Positions 35,651 to 47,689 of a DNA stretch of 64,000 nucleotides are shown in pieces. The stretch comes from Ailanthus altissimus (taxonomy: Eukaryota > Streptophyta > Magnoliopsida > Sapindales > Simaroubaceae): positions 5,778,501 to 5,842,500 of the forward strand of contig OX327696.1 in assembly GCA_946807835.1 (NCBI GenBank), written 5' to 3'. Position numbers and translations under genes: made by a program. The notes under the pieces are model-generated. The model made no database searches. It was not told the origin of the DNA and worked only from the letters and a program-made list of their open reading frames with translations. Within the stretch, counting starts at the first letter, position 1. Each line of letters starts with the position of its first letter.

Positions 35651-36080
35651 ATGGGAGTGGAATTCGTGCAAGCAACTGCAAAAAAATTTCAACATTGCTG
35701 TTGTTTACAATTTCTGTTATTTTTAAAGAAGATAACATAATGGAAAGTTAATGATGTTGATTATAAAACTTAGTTTACGAGATTTTGGTCAACTTATGTT
35801 TGCTACGAGGGTATGAGCACGAAATAATATTTTCAAAGCTCGTGAATTAAAGTTATATTGAAACTTCATCGCGTGGTAATTTTTATTTTTAAATTTTGAA
35901 ATTACATCACATTGTCATCGTAGAATAATAAGAAATCTATTTAGTAGAAAATAATTCACATGTAATTTAAGCACGATGGATTACCTTTCGTAGTTATATA
36001 AATTCTCTGTTTATTTCATGTAATAAAAGAATTTCTATATAACTTGAGAATGTGCCAACAATAATTTGTTTTATAGATTT
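35651..36080. other. Gene-free AT-rich spacer
   Basis: Nothing was recognised on either strand. Confidence 0.45.
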
Positions 36081-39000
36081 CTAAAAAATTGTTATACTAT
36101 TATAAGTGAAAATATATTTAGTATGCAAATAAACTTTATACGAATCAAATAAATAACCTGTATCAATGTCGCCGATAAGATCTAGATCATTTGTTAACTC
36201 ATTAGAATAATATAATTTCGAATCCATTGTTTCACAAAAATAATGAAAGATATGTTTAACAGTATTCCAATATTTTCTAGTTAATTTAGAATTAAATTTT
36301 ATTAAAATATTTAGTAAGAATGTTATATTTAACCTAGTGTATTGTACTACATATAATAAAGTATCAATCACACTAAAATAATATTTCTACACGAAGAGTC
36401 TATTTGTTCTTTTGGCTTAATTTTATTTATTCAACCATTAAGTTTGTTTGTTTTCTAACTTAATAGAAATTCTAAGTCAATTTTGGCTGAATTAAAAAAA
36501 AAAGTGAAATTTTTAGGCTTTTTAGCTGAATATAATAAGTTTAAATTATTTAATTAATATTTTTTTTCTAAAATATCAATATATTTTTCAATCCTATTTA
36601 TATAAGACAATTATTTCTTTTATGTTTATTATATACATACTTTTTTTTTAGTGCTCCCTTTCTTCCCCAACTCAGCCAATCAAGATTTTAATTATATTTT
36701 AGATAAATCATCTCTTTTCTATTAACTTCAAATTAATTAAACTAAACCCTGTGGTTTTTTTAAATCTAAAAAAAATTGTGATAAATTTAGGAGATGAATT
36801 TAATTTTATTATGTGATATTTGTTTTAATATGTGTGAATATAAAGATGCGTTATTTATTTAATCTATTATTTCTTTTCTTTTCTTTTTTATGAATGAATG
36901 ACTGGATTATTATTTCTTGGGCAAAATTCTTCTTATCTTTGTCTATCTTAGAGTATATTTATTTTTGAGTCTTTTTTTTTTAAAGAGGATTTGTGTCTTT
37001 CATATCGACCATTTAGTCATTTAACTATATTCAGCATTCAGTAAAAAATATTATACGTTATCTAAGTACCCATTTGTCTCTCCCTAATTTAAGACGAAAT
37101 GGGTCATTTTTAAGATCAAAAGACCGAACAATAATTTGAATACTTAATGGGAAAAAGTTTTATCCGTGTTGAAATATTTCAAAATTTTCTTAACATAATT
37201 TATTTGATGGATAAAGATTTTCTTTAAATTATGCTTGATTTTCAAACTGAGACTGTATTTAGTTTTTCTAAATCTTTCATCTCAAATTCACTTTTTAAAG
37301 AGTTTTAATTAGATTCATGTCATCGATATAAACTATTATAATGACAAAACTAGGCTCTAACTTTTTTATGAATACATAAAGATAAATTATATCATTAATA
37401 TATTTTTACATATTGAGGCGATTATACTACATGCATCTAGATTGCTTCAACTCATACATAGTTTTCTATAACTTTATAGAAAATAAGTTACAATTTAGTA
37501 TTTGGAATGCTTCAGGCATTCTAAATCCTTTAAAGATTTTCATATAAAAGTTTGTATTTAGTGACCCATATAAATTGCTAACACATCTACGAGACTCATG
37601 TCAAGTTTTCTAATACAACCAACCTGATAAAAAAAAACGTAATGACATCTATTACAAAAGAATAAGTCTCCTCATAATCAAAACCCGATTCTTCTAAGAT
37701 GCCTTAAACAATATTTATATCTCACAATTTTATTTTTCTCATTATGTTTCCTTAAAAAAAATCCATTTGGATCCAATGGGCTTGACATGCTCTGGTGTTT
37801 GAACCATAGGTTCAAATACTTTATGTTTGGTTAAAAATGTCAATTTACTTCAATTGCTTATTTTCATTTTTGCGAAGCATGCCTTGGTCTACATTCCTTA
37901 ACAAAAAGAGGTTCAAAATCATTATTTACTATTTTTACAAATAATATATGGATAATTATTTCTTTTTTTCTTTCCTCTTTTAGGGCGTAAACAACTTTTG
38001 ATACTTTAGCCACTTTTGAGATTCTCATTATATCATGATCAATACGCTCTTCAAAAGTGTTCTCAATTATAGTTTACACATCATTTATAATAGGATTTTG
38101 GTTCTAATTTTACTTTTCTATGAACATAATCTTTTCAACCAAGTGACCTACCACATTTTTAGCAAGTGACAAATAATTTCTTAGTTACCCTTTCAATAGG
38201 TTGGTCTTTAAGAATAGCTACTTGGGCTAGTATATTGACAAGTGATGTATATGATTTTCGTTACTTTTGATGCATTTGTAAGTACATCAGGTAGCTTATT
38301 TGTAATTGCTGTAAATATATTATCCTTCACACTTCATTTTTACTCTATGTGGTGTAAGTATATAGATGAGACATATAGGCCACTTTTTAATATAATTAAT
38401 GCCTATTTTTTGAAAGTGTTTTTCTCACTCATAACATAGGAAATATTGACTCATCAAAATAAATATCTACAAAATGTTCAATAAATAGATCACTCGTTAA
38501 AGGGTCTAGATACTTTACAATAGATTACAAGTTAAAACTCACATAAATTCATACATGACATTGAGGTCCCACTTGGCGCATTGAGGAAGGGAAATTGAAA
38601 CTTGTACAATACAACCAGAAGTACATAAATAAGACATATCAAGTTGATGGCTAAGTACCAATTGTAATGTGGAATATTTATAATAATTAGTTAGCCTTAT
38701 GTGTATTAATGTTGTAGCATACAAAATTGCATGAGCTTATGTCGAAGTAAGTAATTAGATGCATATTAGCAAAGTTCTTGCAATTGTTTAAAGACTCTTA
38801 ATGAATGATTCAACTAACCCATTTTGTGTATATAAACATATGGTACTAAATATTCTACATTAATTTCTAATAACAAGCAATAGTCATCAAAGATTTTAGA
38901 AGTTAACTCACCAATATTATCAAGTTGTAAACTCTTGATTGAGTAATCTGGAAATCATACACAAAGTGTGATAATCTAAGTTAATAGTCTAGCACAAGAA

Positions 39001-39636
39001 AGATTACATATAGATAGCAAACAACTATGTGATCATCGAGCAATGCATCATTCAACACCACGAAGTAGTGAAATGATCCACTGAGTGAGTGAATTAGTTT
39101 GGCAATATCATAACAAATTCTTTGTAACATGGTTGATCTACAATGGCTAAGATGATCATAACAAAGCATAAAAGTCTTTAGATCTGTTAGCTTCTCATTA
39201 ATTGTTGCATAACTTTCAAATGCTACGATCATTGTATAATATAAGCCAGATGAGAAAGCTAGAAGTTTCTCTAATATTTGTTTTCGCAAAAGACTTGGAA
39301 AATAATGCAGAGATATTTCATGTTTTCTCATTTGTATTCTTTATATGTGAATCATTACAATGAATATCTTTAAAGCTAAGTAAGGATATTGGTGAATATA
39401 AGGCATTATGGATGTATAAACCTTCAATCAAGTGCGTAGAGCTTAATATAGTATTCATCTTCACTTTAACTAATGTCAAATTTGAGAAATGATTCTTATT
39501 TTAAAGGATTGTATGCACTATTGTGCTATTTGTTAGACATATTTCTTCATTCTTCTCAAGAGCATATAATTTGCTATTTAAATGCATATATGTCATGAAA
39601 CAAAGAAAAACATTTATAAATATATATATCAAGATA
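36081..39636 (-). pseudogene. Decayed copia polyprotein (PR-IN-RT-RNase H), minus strand
   Basis: Read from right to left with many stops. A protease-type linker lies near 39590-39380. GAG-pre-integrase lies at 39230-39130 (ATINEKLTDLKTF, then the LGHPGSTMM-type DHLSHCRSTMLQRI). Integrase core and C-terminus lie at 38930-38540 (LQLDNIGELTSKIFDDYC, YSTLQLVLSHQLDMSYL, QCAKWDLNVM). RT includes RKHNEKNKIVRYK near 37735 and VFIKKLEPSFVIIIVYIDDM, with the catalytic YIDD at 37319-37330. The RT-RNase H junction is at 36371-36081 (DTLLYVVQYTRLNI, GDIDTGYLFDSYK). A zinc-knuckle-like string near 38118-38165 is out of order and hints at rearrangement. Element C inserted at its 5' side. No LTR was identified. 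Confidence 0.78.
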
Positions 39637-39641
39637 ATAAC

Positions 39642-40352
39642 TGTGAGAATATTGATTAAAAATCATTAGAATATGATTTAGGGATCAAGCCAAGTGCGTA
39701 GGGTGCGCACGGATCGAAGATGAACGCGAAAGGAGGCGAAAAACGAAGAAGGACGCACCAGCGTCGCAGCGACCAGGCATGGGCGCTGCAGTGAAAATTC
39801 CAGTATATTAGCGTCGCGGCGCCAGGAAGCCAGTGCCGCAGCGCTCAGAAAAAAGCGCGCCAGCGCTGGAGCGACGAGATCCCAGCGCTGGATGTGGGAA
39901 CAGTATCCCGAAATTAAGAAACTTCCTAATTTCGTCTCTCACTTATTTTAGGACTCCCTAATACGACTCCCACATGTATAGAGAAAACCTAGGACGTCCC
40001 AAGGCCTATATAAAGGCTATCAATTGGCTTGTAAACACATCTTGGTGATCAACAATAATCTTAGTGATAATTCTTAGTGGTTCTTTGTGAGAGAAAATCC
40101 CTAGAGGGCAAGGGAGAGTTTTCTTTGTGATCTTTCTTGTAATAGGCATACTTTGTGGTTGCCTTGTAATTCATAATAAGAGAAAAGTGTGATCTTGATC
40201 CACCGTGGACGTAGGCAAGTTGCCGAACCACGTAATTCTTTGTGTGTTCCTCTTCTACCCCTTTCTCTATTTTATTTCTTAATAACTTGTTCTGCATTAT
40301 TATATTACTTGGGTGAATTGTTTAGCTTTGTTTGTGTGCTTCCGCTTCAACA
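39642..40352 (+). repeat. Element C 5' LTR (711 bp)
   Basis: It begins TGTGAGAATATTG and ends GCTTCAACA. U3 contains a GC-rich patch at about 39750-39900 (gcgtcgcggcgccaggaagc). The LTR is colinear with the 3' LTR at 44440-45201. Confidence 0.95.
40007..40014 (+). promoter_or_regulatory. TATA box in the element C 5' LTR
   Basis: TATATAAA in the context CCTATATAAAGGCT is shared at the equivalent point of the LTRs of D and E, so it is the probable RNA polymerase II core promoter of the family. Confidence 0.6.
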
Positions 40353-40355
40353 AAC

Positions 40356-40367
40356 TGGTATCAGAGC
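40356..40367 (+). other. Element C primer binding site
   Basis: TGGTATCAGAGC, an exact initiator-tRNA-Met complement, lies three bases after the 5' LTR. Confidence 0.95.
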
Positions 40368-40384
40368 TTTGGTTCTAAGCAGAC

Positions 40385-41215
40385 ATGGCCACACCCAAGT
40401 ATGAGGTAGAGAAATTCAACGGTACGAATGACTTAAATCTGTGGAAGATGAAGGTTAAGGCGTTGTTGGTGAGCCAAAGACTTGGTTCGGCATTAGAGGA
40501 GACTGCAGCTCCATCTAGTGATGAAGAGAAGACGCTAGAGTCATCTAGAGCAAAAGCAGAAATGAGGGACATTCAAGAAAGAGCTCATAGCACAATCGTT
40601 CTGTCATTGAGCGATGAAGTACTAAGGGAAGTAACAGGTGAGACGACGGCAATAGATCTTTGGAAGAAGCTTGACTCTCTTTATATGAGGAAATCGTTGG
40701 CCAACAGACTACATATAAAAAAGAAGCTGTATCAACTGTCCATGTCAGAGGGGACGCCGATGAAAGATCATATAGACGCCTTCAATAAGATCATCCTTGA
40801 TCTTGAGTCTATCAACATCAAGATAGAAGATGAAGATAGGGCAATTATCCTGCTGAGTTCACTTCCCAAGAGCTATGAGAGTTTTGTTGCTACGCTACTC
40901 TACGACAGAGAAAGTTTAACGATGAGTGATGTGAAATCATTATTAAACTCAAAGTTATTAGAAAAGTAGGCTGAGGGCAATGTAGAAAGTTTATCTGTAA
41001 AAGGAAGGCCTTCATATAGAGATGGGAAGAAAAAAGGCTCAAGGTCGCAGTCTAAGACTCCTAGGAAGTGCTATTGCTGCAAGAAATAGGGGCACTTCAT
41101 AAAGGACTGTCCTGAGAAGAAAACACAGGATAAGAAGAAAGCGGATACTGCGTTTGCCTATGATGATAGCTATGACAGCGTAGAGACATTCGTCACTACT
41201 GATGGTATAAACTCT
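40385..41215 (+). pseudogene. Element C gag with zinc knuckle
   Basis: The 194-codon open segment 40385-40969 begins MATPKYEVEKFNGTNDLNLW and carries LSLSDEVLREV, LWKKLDSLYMRKSLANRLHI, DHIDAFNKIILDLESI and LLSSLPKSYESFVATLLYD, the UBN2-type copia capsid. A TAG at 40967-40969 replaces a CAG found in element D. The frame continues to a CCHC zinc knuckle (41069-41110, KCYCCKK-stop-GHFIKDC), where a TAG at 41087-41089 replaces the GAG still present in D. Acidic linker sequence follows. The start is fixed by the MATPKYEV consensus just after the PBS. Confidence 0.92.
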
Positions 41216-41500
41216 GAACAATAAGTTTTAGATTCTAGTTGTACTTTTCACATGTGCCCGCACAAGTCTTGGTTTACAAATTTCCAGCCTATTAGTGGTG
41301 GTAAGGTCTTAATGGGTAATGACATTGCGTGTTAGATGATGGGAATTGGTAGTGTTAAACTTAAGCTACATGATGGGCGAGTGAGAAAGTTGACAAATGT
41401 TAGATATGTTTCTGACTTGAAGAGAAACTTGATCTCACTAGGGACTTTAGACTAGAATGGGTGTTCCATCAGGATCGACGGAGGGATTTTAAGAGTTTTG
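41216..41500 (+). pseudogene. Element C aspartic protease
   Basis: The catalytic region reads LDSSCTFHMC (DSS at 41231-41239 instead of DSG), then GGKVLMGNDI and LKLHDGRVRKLTNVRYV. Stops are a TAA at 41222-41224 where element D has TGG, and TAGs at 41333-41335 and 41453-41455 where D has CAG. The linker to integrase is intact in frame apart from these. Confidence 0.85.
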
Positions 41501-42798
41501 AGAGGTTCCATGGTGGTGATGAGAGGAGAGAAGCACAAAAGTGTTTATGTGCTTAAGGGTAAAGTCGTGAGTGGTTCTACACTATTCTCTGTAGATGATG
41601 AGAGTATGCAAACCAAATTGTGGCATTTTAGACTAGCACACTTAGGCGAGAGAAACCTAAAGGAGTTATATAGCCAAAAGGCCTTTAGAGAGGATAAGTT
41701 CCAGCCCTTGGAGTTTTGTGAGCATTGTGTGCTATAGGGAAAGCACATAGAGTGAGGTTCAGTACCAGCGAGCACAAGACTAAGGGGACTCTTGACTACA
41801 TATACTCGGATCTTTGGGGACCAGCTCAGACAGCTACACGTGGTGGTGCTAGATATTTTTTCAGCTTGATTGATGACTATTTGAGGAAGCTGTGGGTCTA
41901 TGTGTTGAAGAGCAAGGATCAAGCCTTTGAAATATTCAAGACTTGGAAGGTTCTTGTTGAAAATCAAACTGGCAAAAGGGTAAAGAGGCTTAGTACTGAC
42001 AACGGCCTCAAGTATTGCAACAGAGATTTTGATGGGTTTTGTGCCAAGCATGGGATTGCAAGGCATAGAACAGTAAGATCAACACCGCAGTAGAATGGGG
42101 TAGCTGAGAGGATGAACAAGACCCTACTTGAAAGGGTTAGATGCATGTTTACCAATGCGAAGATGTCCAAGACATTCTGGGGAGAAGCTGTAGTGACTGC
42201 TGCTTACTTGATAAACAGAAGTCCCTCCTCAGCAATTGACTTCAAGACACCAGAAGAGAAATGGTCTGGCAATCCTCCAAAGTATGACCATCTTAGAATA
42301 TTTGGTTGCCCTGCCTTTGTACATGTTAACGAGGGGAAGTTGGAACTTAGAGCTATCAAAGGGGTATTCATACGATATCCCAAAGGAGTAAAAGGATACA
42401 AGGTGTGGTGTAAAGACTTAACACCACCAAGGAGTATCATAAGCCGTGATGTGACGTTCGATGAGATAGCGATGCTGAAAACCTCCCAAGTAGATGAGAA
42501 AGAAGAACCTGTGACCAAGGAAAACTCAGTACCCGAGTCAATAGAAGTTGAAGTAGCGCCTGAAAATGGATCTGATATGCCCCCATATCAACACTTCAAC
42601 AAGAAAATCCTTGAAGCTGAACCAAGAACACCGGCGAGTTCCTCCAAGTCCACCCAAAAGAAGACTAAAACTCCTGAGTTGGAACTTGAAGAGTACCAGC
42701 TTACTAGAGACAGGCTAAGGAGAACGATTAACCCACTAGTCAGGTATGCACAAGTAGACTTAGTTGCTCATGCTTTTAATTCTGCTTACACTCTTTAG
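41500..42798 (+). pseudogene. Element C integrase
   Basis: The HHCC-type N-terminal part (LWHFRLAHLGERNLKEL, CEHCVL) ends at a TA duplication (41733-41736) that shifts the frame. The core resumes with LDYIYSDLWGP (Asp), RLSTDNGLKY (Asp) and, after a TAG at 42091-42093 replacing CAG, VAERMNKTLLERV (Glu). The 228-codon segment 42112-42798 completes the domain with YDHLRIFGCPAFVHV and GYKVWCKDL and a long variable linker. It ends at a TAG (42796-42798) where relatives have GAG. Confidence 0.9.
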
Positions 42799-43830
42799 TA
42801 TGATGAGCCTAGGACATATGGTGAGGCTATGAAGAGTGAAAACAAGAAAGAATGGCAGCAGGCCATGAAAGAAGAAATTTGTTCTCTTAGGAAGAATAAT
42901 ACCTGGAATTTGGTGCAGAGACCTCAAAAGAAGCTAGTCGGGTACAAGTGGGTGTATAAGGTGAAAGAGGGGATACCAGGGATTAAGCCTACGAAATTTA
43001 AGGCTAGGTTAGTAGCACAAGGTTTTACTCAGAGAGAGGGAGTCGATTTTCATGAGATATTCTCTCCAGTTGTCAAGCACACATCTATTAAGATTTTGTT
43101 AGCTATGTGTGCAAACTTTGATTTACATCTAGAGCAGATGGATGTAAAGACAACTTTTCTACATGGAGAGCTTGAAGAAACAATATACATGGCACAGCCG
43201 CAAGGGTTCGAGGAGCCTGGTAAAGAAGATCATGCTTGTTTGCTAAAGAAGTCATTATACGGGTTAAAACAATCACCTAGACAGTGGTATAGAAGATTTG
43301 ATGAGTTTATGATGGCTTGTGGCTTTAGTAGGAGCAAGTATGATGGATGCGTGTACTTCAAGAACATGAGTTGTGGGATGATGTATTTGCTTCTATACGT
43401 CGATGATATGTTGATCGTATGCAAGAATATGGAAGAAATACAAAAGCTTAAGAAGCAGTTAAGTGGCGAGTTTGAAATAATGGATTTGGGAGCAACGAAG
43501 AGAATTTTGGGTATGGATATTGTGAGGGAAAGAAGAGATGTTATCTTTTTGTCCCAACAGCGATATATAGTTAAAATTCTGAAGAAGTTTGTTATGTCAA
43601 ATGCGAAGGCTGTCTCTACTCCTTTGGCCATGCATTTCAGACTGTCAGCAGCACAGCCGTCGACATCCGAGGATGAGAAACTGCAGATGAACAAAGTACC
43701 GTATCCAAGCGCTATGGGGAGCATCATGTATGCAATGGTTTGCACAAGACCAGACATAGCACAAGCTGTGAGTGTGGTGAGTAAATACATGGCGAATTCG
43801 GGTAAAGATCACTGGCTTGCAGTAAAGTGA
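42799..43830 (+). pseudogene. Element C reverse transcriptase
   Basis: The 333-codon open segment 42829-43830 covers the entire RT: EWQQAMKEEI, NTWNLV, GYKWVYKVKEG, KARLVAQGFTQREGVDFHE, MDVKTTFLHGELEETIYM, KKSLYGLKQSPRQWYRRF, and LLYVDDMLI with the YVDD box at 43396-43407. It then continues to YPSAMGSIMYAMVCTRPDIA. It is uninterrupted until a TGA (43828-43830) in place of the TGG of AVKWILRYL. The RT itself could be folded if expressed alone; the polyprotein cannot be made. Confidence 0.93.
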
Positions 43831-44370
43831 ATTCTGAGATATCTCAAGGGAACGTCGAATCATGGGTTGGTGTATAAGAGGGACGAGGACAGCAATGAAA
43901 TGATAAGAGGGTACATAGACTCAGATTATGTAGGTGATCTTGACAAGAGAAGATCGTTGGCGGGCTACGTATTCACAGTGTTTGGGTGTAGTATGTGTTG
44001 GAGATCAGTTCTACAACATGTGGTTGCACTTTCTACCACAGAGGCAGAGTACATAGCTGTTGGTGAAGCTATAAAGGAGGCCGTGTGGTTAAAAGGCATA
44101 TGCGCGGAGATATTGGCTCGTAAAGACGTAAACATCGGTGTATACTGTGACAGCCAGAGTGCCATACACCTAAGCAAGCATCAAGTGTTCCACGAGAGGT
44201 CGAAACACATTGATGTGAGGCTCCATTACATTTGTGAGATTATCCAAAGTGGTGAAGTTAGTCTAAAAAAGATAGCGTCATCTAAAAACCCTACTAATAT
44301 GTTGACTAAGCCACTGCCCTCGGTTAAGTTCATCCTATGCAAGGACTTAACCGGAGTCACTACTTTGTGA
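43831..44370 (+). pseudogene. Element C RNase H
   Basis: The open segment carries GYIDSDYVGDLDKRRSLAGY (the catalytic Asp region), [38 protein letters not shown] and RSKHIDVRLHYICEI. It ends TNMLTKPLPSVKF with the natural stop at 44368-44370. The domain is intact; it is only separated from RT by the TGA at 43828. Confidence 0.92.
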
Positions 44371-44427
44371 GGGTGACCAAAGATGCGAAAATGAGAGATC
44401 GATTTACTTTATGAATGATTTTGAATC

Positions 44428-44439
44428 AATGAGGGGATT
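44428..44439 (+). other. Element C polypurine tract
   Basis: The purine-rich ATGAGGGGATT lies immediately before the 3' LTR at 44440. Confidence 0.65.
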
Positions 44440-45201
44440 TGTGAGAATATTGATTAAAAATCATTAGAATATGATTTGGGGATCAAGTCAAGTGCATAGG
44501 GTGCGCATGGATCGAAGATGAAAGCGAAAGGAGGCGAAAAATGAAGAAGGGCGCACCAGGCACCAGCGCCGCAGTGACCAGGCATGGGCGCTGCAGCGTA
44601 AATTCCAGTATATTAGCGCCGCAGCGCCAGGAAGCCAGCGCCGCAGCGCCAGGAAGCCAGCGCCGCAGCGCCAAGAAGCCAGCGCCGCAGCGCCAGGAAG
44701 CCAGCGCTGGAGCGACGAGATCCCAGCGCTGCAGCGCTGGATGCGGGAACAGTATCCCAAAATTAGGAAACTTCCTAATTTTATCTCCCACTTGTTTTAG
44801 GACTCCCTAATATAACTCCCACACGTATAGGGAAAACCTAGGACGTCCTAAGGCTTATATAAAGGCTATCAATTGGCTTGTAAACACATCTTGGTGATCA
44901 ACAATAATCTTAATGATAAATCTTAGTGGTTCTTTGTGAGAGAAAATCTCTAGAGGGCAAGAGAGAGTTTTCTTTGTGATCTTTCTTGTAATAGGCATAC
45001 TTTGTGGTTGCCTTGTTATTCATAATAAGAGAAGAGTGTGATCTTGATCCGCCGTGGACGTAGGCAAGTTGCCGAACCACGTAATTCTTTGTGTATTCTT
45101 CCTTAACCCCTTTCTCTCTTTTATTTCTTAATAACTTGTTCTGCATTATTATATTACTTGGGTGAATTGTTTAGCTTTGTTTGTGTGCTTCCACTTCAAC
45201 A
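44440..45201 (+). repeat. Element C 3' LTR (762 bp) with expanded minisatellite
   Basis: It is colinear with the 5' LTR but 51 bp longer. At about 44610-44710 it carries four or more tandem copies of a 22-bp unit (gccgcagcgccaggaagcca), where the 5' LTR has one degenerate copy. Alanine/tryptophan- or glutamine/alanine-rich frames over this block are artefacts. Confidence 0.95.
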
Positions 45202-45278
45202 ATAACGTATATTCACACTATAAAAATATGCAAGAGGGAACATTAATTAAGAATTAATTTCTTTGGATAGTTGTAGTG

Positions 45279-46244
45279 TGATTACCAAGCATAAGTGCAT
45301 GCTATCATGACAAGTAATGTATGATGAGTATAATTTCATCCCACGAGGAATTTATATATATTTTTAAATCAAATACCAAAATGGATTCTCTTGTTTTATC
45401 CAGAAAAATACTTTTTTAAATTGTGAATAAAAAAAATATTAATACTAAATAATCAATCTTAAATGGACAAGCAAAAGGACTATAAAATCAATGGATGAGA
45501 ATATCTAGAACTAAAGTTATCCCCTAATTTTTTTTCTACTAATGATGTTATCCTAGATGTTAATCCTCTAATTTAATTATTGTCACGACACAACATTCAT
45601 CATAAATCTCTTCTGATGATTGAACGATTATACCATAACTCATCCACTACCTATAGTCCTATGGTAATGCTATTAATCTAAGATTCATTAAGCACAAGTT
45701 CTATTAACCATGCAGGCTAATTAGAGATATTCCTATTCTAATTTGAAGCTCATAACTACTATGTTGTAATCATGCATCAATTTATCCTAAGCTTTACACT
45801 AAGATACTTTTTTCCTAAGTTTATCTTAATGTACTAAAAATCATTCAACAACTGGTCAGGTTAATAAATAGCAATAGATAAATTGAATAACAGACTAAGC
45901 TCATGATAATCAAGGATAAAAAAATTCAAAATCACATAGCGAGTTCAAAATTATAATCCTAGACATCTAAGATCTAGGATAAGTAATTCTAGTGTGAGAT
46001 ATCCAAGACGTCAAACTCAAGCTTTTTGAGATGAGACATTTTGATGTAATCTTCAATTTCTTTTATGTAATTCTTCAAATTCTTCAAAGTTTTAAAATTA
46101 TTTTAAGTATTCAAAGTCCCCAAAGGTATTAAATTCTTAAGTTTTGAATTTTAATATTATATATATTTTCTTTATCTTTAGAGTGTAGATAAAAAAATAG
46201 ATACTATAACAATATAACAAAACATATAAAACTAACCCTTATTT
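45279..46244 (+). repeat. Degraded LTR related to the nested LTR family of element B
   Basis: It begins TGATTACCAAGCATAAGTGC and ends near ACTAACCCTTATTTT. It shares landmarks with 20492-21859: a cttcagtg/aagtgca start, the phrase ctatggtaatgc, the string atcatgcatcaa, tatcctaagct/ctaggct, and the ending taaccctta. No clean target duplication was found. Confidence 0.55.
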
Positions 46245-47689
46245 TGTAATGTGGAAGATCCAATTTAATAGCACCCATAAGGCATACTCACACTACAAGC
46301 AAAATGAATTTTTTTTACTAAATCTTTTCGACTGCTATTAAAAATTGTTGCTGATATAACATTTTTTAACTAAAAAATTTAAGCTATCGAAAAAGTAAAA
46401 CAAAATGTGTTATGCAATTGTGAGGGCTAATTATTCATTAAAAAAACTTTAGTTTTTGGTCGTTGATGATCATATTTTAGTAGGAATTATAGGCGCTAAT
46501 ATTAGTTCTAATGACTAAGTGATAGTCGAAAATGTACTTTTTTTCAACCAATTTGTTGTTGTAGTCGAAAATATATATATTTTATTTTGACTACGTTTTT
46601 CTTTAGTAAAAAATTTCTAATTTCAACAAAATACATTTATAGATTCAAATTGGGTAAATTTTAATTAATTTTTCAACCGCATTTATCATTCATTGAAAAT
46701 AATTTTATTTTCGATTGCATTTTCATACGCTCTTCAATGTAAATTGTTTTTTGACTAAATGAAAATGTAGTTATAAATAATTGTTAAAGTTTTGATTTTT
46801 TGACGGTAAAAGTTGGGGCTACGTTTCTATTTTTAGTAATTACAAATCATAATAAAAAAAAAGTAAGTTTAAAAACAAAGTCTTTCATTCATGAAATCTA
46901 CAGCTTTTCAGGGGTTTATGGCAGCATTTGTAGTAATATCTTCGATAGGAAGGCATTAATGATTTGGAGTTTTGAAGGAAAAATCATGGTATAATTAGTG
47001 CCTTCTTAATTATGTAGCAAATAATTGTGATCATGTAAACCCCCGAAAATCATAATTACTCTTGTCAAAAGAAGAGATCTTTTGAAGCAAATGATAAAAT
47101 TAGTAGCTACTAGAATGAATAATGTGACAAGAACATAAACAATTAAAATAGAGAAATCCACATAAAAACGTGGCCAGATCATATTTTAGATGCAAAAGCA
47201 AATGATAATTTAAGATTTTTTTTAAAAAAAAAGATTAAGATTAAGATAAAAAAAACAGTTACAAAATACAAAACAATAAATATAAAGATTAAATAGGTTT
47301 CTTTGGAAATATATAATTACAATCCGTGTATTTTGTGTAACGAGCCATTTTCTTTCTTTCTTTACTTTTTCCTTTCTGGTTCTTCCCACGTTGCTACACT
47401 AAACAAAACTACACACGACACATAAATCACAATAGCAAGTAGCCGTTTCTCCGATGTGATTACAAAAGGACAAAATGGTAAGTCTGGAAAATAAACTGGC
47501 AAATGATGAGTGTTTGTGTTTTGGAAAAGAGATCACATGGGGTCAAATATAGGAGTTTGGGCTGATGGTAGTCGATGGACGGTGGGGTAGAATTCTGAGA
47601 AGAAAAAGAGGCGATTTGTGACAGGGTGACTGGGTAAGGGTTTTGGATTTTTTTTTTTTTGGGGTCGCTGGTTGATGTTTGAACAAATC

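Larger units (their letters stand above)
39642..45201 (+). mobile_element. Copia retrotransposon C, best-preserved copy
   Basis: The 5560-bp element has a perfect target duplication ataac (39637-39641 and 45202-45206), LTRs 39642-40352 and 44440-45201, a perfect PBS, a polypurine tract and all five domains in copia order. Frames are long but carry about eight in-frame stops and one frameshift. Domain motifs place it with Tork-type copia elements and in one family with D and E. Confidence 0.95.

Noticed and set aside
38118..38165. A true CCHC zinc knuckle in the 36-39.6 kb copia element
   Set aside because: Two of its positions are stops or substitutions and the position in the polyprotein is wrong; mentioned only as a possible rearrangement.
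44610..44710. CRISPR-like array
   Set aside because: The units are contiguous without unique spacers and lie inside a plant LTR.
44483..44810. Overlapping frames of 89-102 codons on both strands in the element C 3' LTR
   Set aside because: They translate the 22-bp GC-rich tandem repeat within U3 and are open only because of the repeat.
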